A DNA stretch of 23,020 bases, from contig DATGKK010000040.1 of the NCBI GenBank assembly GCA_035294725.1, forward strand, positions 1 to 23,020. The letters run 5' to 3'. The DNA comes from DATGKK01 sp035294725. Its GTDB lineage: Bacteria > Actinomycetota > Acidimicrobiia > Acidimicrobiales > Bog-793. Below are positions 21,780-23,020 of the stretch, piece after piece (position 1 is the first letter of the stretch; each line of letters starts with the position of its first letter). The position numbers and the translations under genes were made by a program. The notes beneath the pieces are model-generated. The model did no database searches. It had not been told where the DNA came from and was given only the letters and a program-made list of their open reading frames with translations.

Positions 21780-22805
21780 TCACGCCGGGAGACCCCCCGG
21801 GTCCGGGGTCGCTGCGAGGACCGTCGCGAGACCCTCCGACAGCTCCTCGAGGGTGACCGAGCCGGCGGGGCGCCGTTCCCGGGCGAGCCGGTTCGCCACT
21901 TCTTGGAGCCGAGCGTTGACCGGGGTCTCGATCCCGTGGAGCCGTCCGAGGAGGACGATCTCGCCGTTCAGGTAGTCCGCCTCGATGTTGCCGGTGCCCC
22001 GCTCGAGGCTCTGCCAGCTCGATCCGCCGCGGCGCAGGGTGCCGTTGACCGGCCGGGGTCCGCCCCGTAGCCGTCGCCGGACCTCCTCCGCCTCCTCGTC
22101 GGCAAGGGTGATCCCCGCGGCCTGATAGCAGGCACGAGCTTCGGCGCGCGCCGCGTGCAAGATCGCCCGGGCGAGGTCGTCGCCGGGCTCGGGCGCTGCA
22201 ACCGCCTGCAAGGCGTTCCCAATGTTGCTCAACAACTTCAGGTACTTGAACCCCATCACCTCCGGAGTCGAGCGTGCCTCGAAACCGGCCGCGGTGAGGT
22301 CGTCCGCCAACTGCCTCGCGATCGCGTCCTCGCCGCTCGGGTAGCGGCCCACGTCGAGGATCCCGAACACGGGAGCCGAGGCGATCTCGACCACGCCGGG
22401 CTCGAGGTGGGTACCGGCAAGGATCACCCTCATCCCGTAGACGCGCCCCAGCCGGCGGAGCGCGATCCGCTCGTTCTCGACGCCGTTCTGCGCGCACACC
22501 ACCGGCAGCTCCGCCGCGAGGTCACCGGCCGCCGAGACGAGGTCGGCGACGGCGCCCTCGGTCTGCTGGGTCTTCGTGGCCAGCACCACGCAGTCCCCTT
22601 TGCGCAGCCCGACCTCGGCGGCCGACGAGGCGGCCGGGATGGCCATGACCTCCGTCGCGTCTGGGTCTCTCAGCTCGAGCCCGCGCGCCCGGAGCACCTC
22701 CAGGTGGGCTCCCCGCGCGATGAGCACCACCTCGCGCCCGGACGCGGCGAGCTTGCCGCCGATGGCGCCACCGATCGCCCCGGCGCCGAAGATCACGTAC
22801 CTCAT
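21780..22805 (-). CDS. Ketopantoate reductase (PanE/ApbA)-family dehydrogenase
   Basis: The 341-residue protein starts MRYVIFGAGAIGGAIGGKLA, an NAD(P)-binding Rossmann loop. VVLATKTQQTEGAVADL follows and then CAQNGVENE. The Lys/Asn pair expected for the active site is in MGFKYLKLLSNIGNALQAVA. The C-terminal domain shows SSWQSLERGTGNIEADYLNG and LHGIETPVNARLQE, the substrate-binding 'S...D...g...Eid.lnG...g...G...P.n' signature. Canonical PanE reduces 2-dehydropantoate to pantoate with NADPH for coenzyme A synthesis. This protein is longer than the usual 290-310 residues, so it may be a paralogue with another 2-keto acid substrate. Upstream in-frame codons to 22868 are basic and not family-like. 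It converges with the enoyl-CoA hydratase. Confidence 0.85.
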   Translation of the reverse strand: MRYVIFGAGAIGGAIGGKLAASGREVVLIARGAHLEVLRARGLELRDPDATEVMAIPAASSAAEVGLRKGDCVVLATKTQQTEGAVADLVSAAGDLAAELPVVCAQNGVENERIALRRLGRVYGMRVILAGTHLEPGVVEIASAPVFGILDVGRYPSGEDAIARQLADDLTAAGFEARSTPEVMGFKYLKLLSNIGNALQAVAAPEPGDDLARAILHAARAEARACYQAAGITLADEEAEEVRRRLRGGPRPVNGTLRRGGSSWQSLERGTGNIEADYLNGEIVLLGRLHGIETPVNARLQEVANRLARERRPAGSVTLEELSEGLATVLAATPDPGGLPA

Positions 22806-22880
22806 CGGCCCAGTGTTACCGCTGCGCCGGCAGTGCCGCACCACCACCTCGGCCGCCAACTCCGCCACAGCGAGCAGCGG

Positions 22881-22977
22881 AGCTAGTCAGGATGGAACGG
22901 CCGGCTCCGTTCCGCAGAAGATGCGTGGGTCATCCACCCGTCTAGCGGACGGAGCCACTACCGGAAGGAGCCGGCCA
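22881..22977 (+). ncRNA. Structured leader before the edge ORF, possible IS110-type bridge RNA region
   Basis: A long stem pairs ggctccgttccgc (22903-22915) with gcggacggagcc (22945-22956), with one bulged base. Inside it is a smaller hairpin, gggt (22927-22930)/accc (22936-22939). The structure ends about 20 nt before the ATG at 22978. IS110-family elements carry a bridge RNA in the non-coding end next to the recombinase gene, so this is a candidate. It could also be a simple leader or part of a terminator. Confidence 0.25.
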
Positions 22978-23020
22978 ATGCCCATTCTTGCCCACCCTGA
23001 TGCTGTGTTTTTGGGGTTGG
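22978..23020 (+). CDS. Partial ORF at window edge, possible IS110-family recombinase
   Basis: The ORF starts with ATG at 22978 and runs off the end after 14 codons: MPILAHPDAVFLGL. AAGGAG precedes the start by about 9 nt, so translation is well supported. The pattern of a short lead followed by a hydrophobic 'VFLGL' strand resembles IS110 recombinases, in which the next residue is usually the first catalytic Asp of the RuvC-like DEDD domain, as in 'GLDvgk..h'. Too little is visible for a firm call; the next residues lie outside the window. Confidence 0.35.
   Translation, partial: MPILAHPDAVFLGL

Noticed and set aside
20091..22497. Long frames on both strands across the sirtuin and enoyl-CoA hydratase
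   Set aside because: They are high-GC shadows; the catalytic motifs lie in the annotated frames.
22891..22915. ggaacgg/ccgttcc dyad as a terminal inverted repeat of an IS
   Set aside because: Both arms lie within 25 bp, so it is a local hairpin competing with the larger stem and not the end repeat of an element.

Overview
This window is a GC-rich chromosomal segment from an actinobacterium. GTG starts, TANNNT-type -10 boxes very close to start codons, an HxlR regulator with an actinobacterial-style C-terminus, a SARP/BTAD fragment and a secreted sedolisin all fit Actinomycetota. An acid-tolerant lineage such as Acidimicrobiia is possible, because sedolisins usually work at low pH, but the sequence alone does not settle it.

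The left part (about 1-8850) is an eroding accessory region. It starts with the C-terminus of a SARP/BTAD-like regulator and a multi-pass membrane protein. Next come relics: an ABC-transporter ATPase fragment, a short antitoxin-like ORF behind a 12-bp inverted repeat, and a nucleotidyltransferase-fold (NTP_transf_6/DUF925-like) gene with a nonsense codon and several frame changes. An apparently orphan HicB-type antitoxin follows. Then two nucleotidyltransferase toxin-antitoxin modules stand back to back. An AbiEi/AbiEii pair is on the minus strand, its toxin frameshifted near the 3' end. An XRE-HTH/NTase pair is on the plus strand, and its NTase reads D-L-N where the fold normally has D-x-D. 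Both pairs use 4-bp ATGA overlaps, and the intergenic region between them carries palindromes close to each promoter. After that come an SRPBCC-YCII gene pair divergent from an HxlR regulator, with two near-identical 15-bp repeats 31 bp apart between them, and a GNAT acetyltransferase pseudogene read in three frames.

The right part (about 8950-22805) consists of intact genes: a B3/B4 tRNA-editing-type domain protein, a PHS-type MFS transporter, a BNR/Asp-box propeller protein, a short beta-carbonic anhydrase, a secreted right-handed beta-helix protein, a cyclopropane-fatty-acid synthase-type methyltransferase, a secreted sedolisin with an IPT/TIG tail, a YcaQ/AlkX-type winged-helix protein, a sirtuin, an enoyl-CoA hydratase and a ketopantoate reductase-family protein. 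Most are single-gene units arranged convergently or divergently, and several convergent junctions hold GC-rich inverted repeats. No single pathway links them; envelope/secretome functions (CFA synthase, sedolisin, beta-helix protein) sit together.

At the right edge a new plus-strand ORF starts at 22978 after a good ribosome binding site. Its first 14 residues and the strongly structured leader suggest, without proving, the left end of an IS110-like element. No rRNA, tRNA or CRISPR array was seen.
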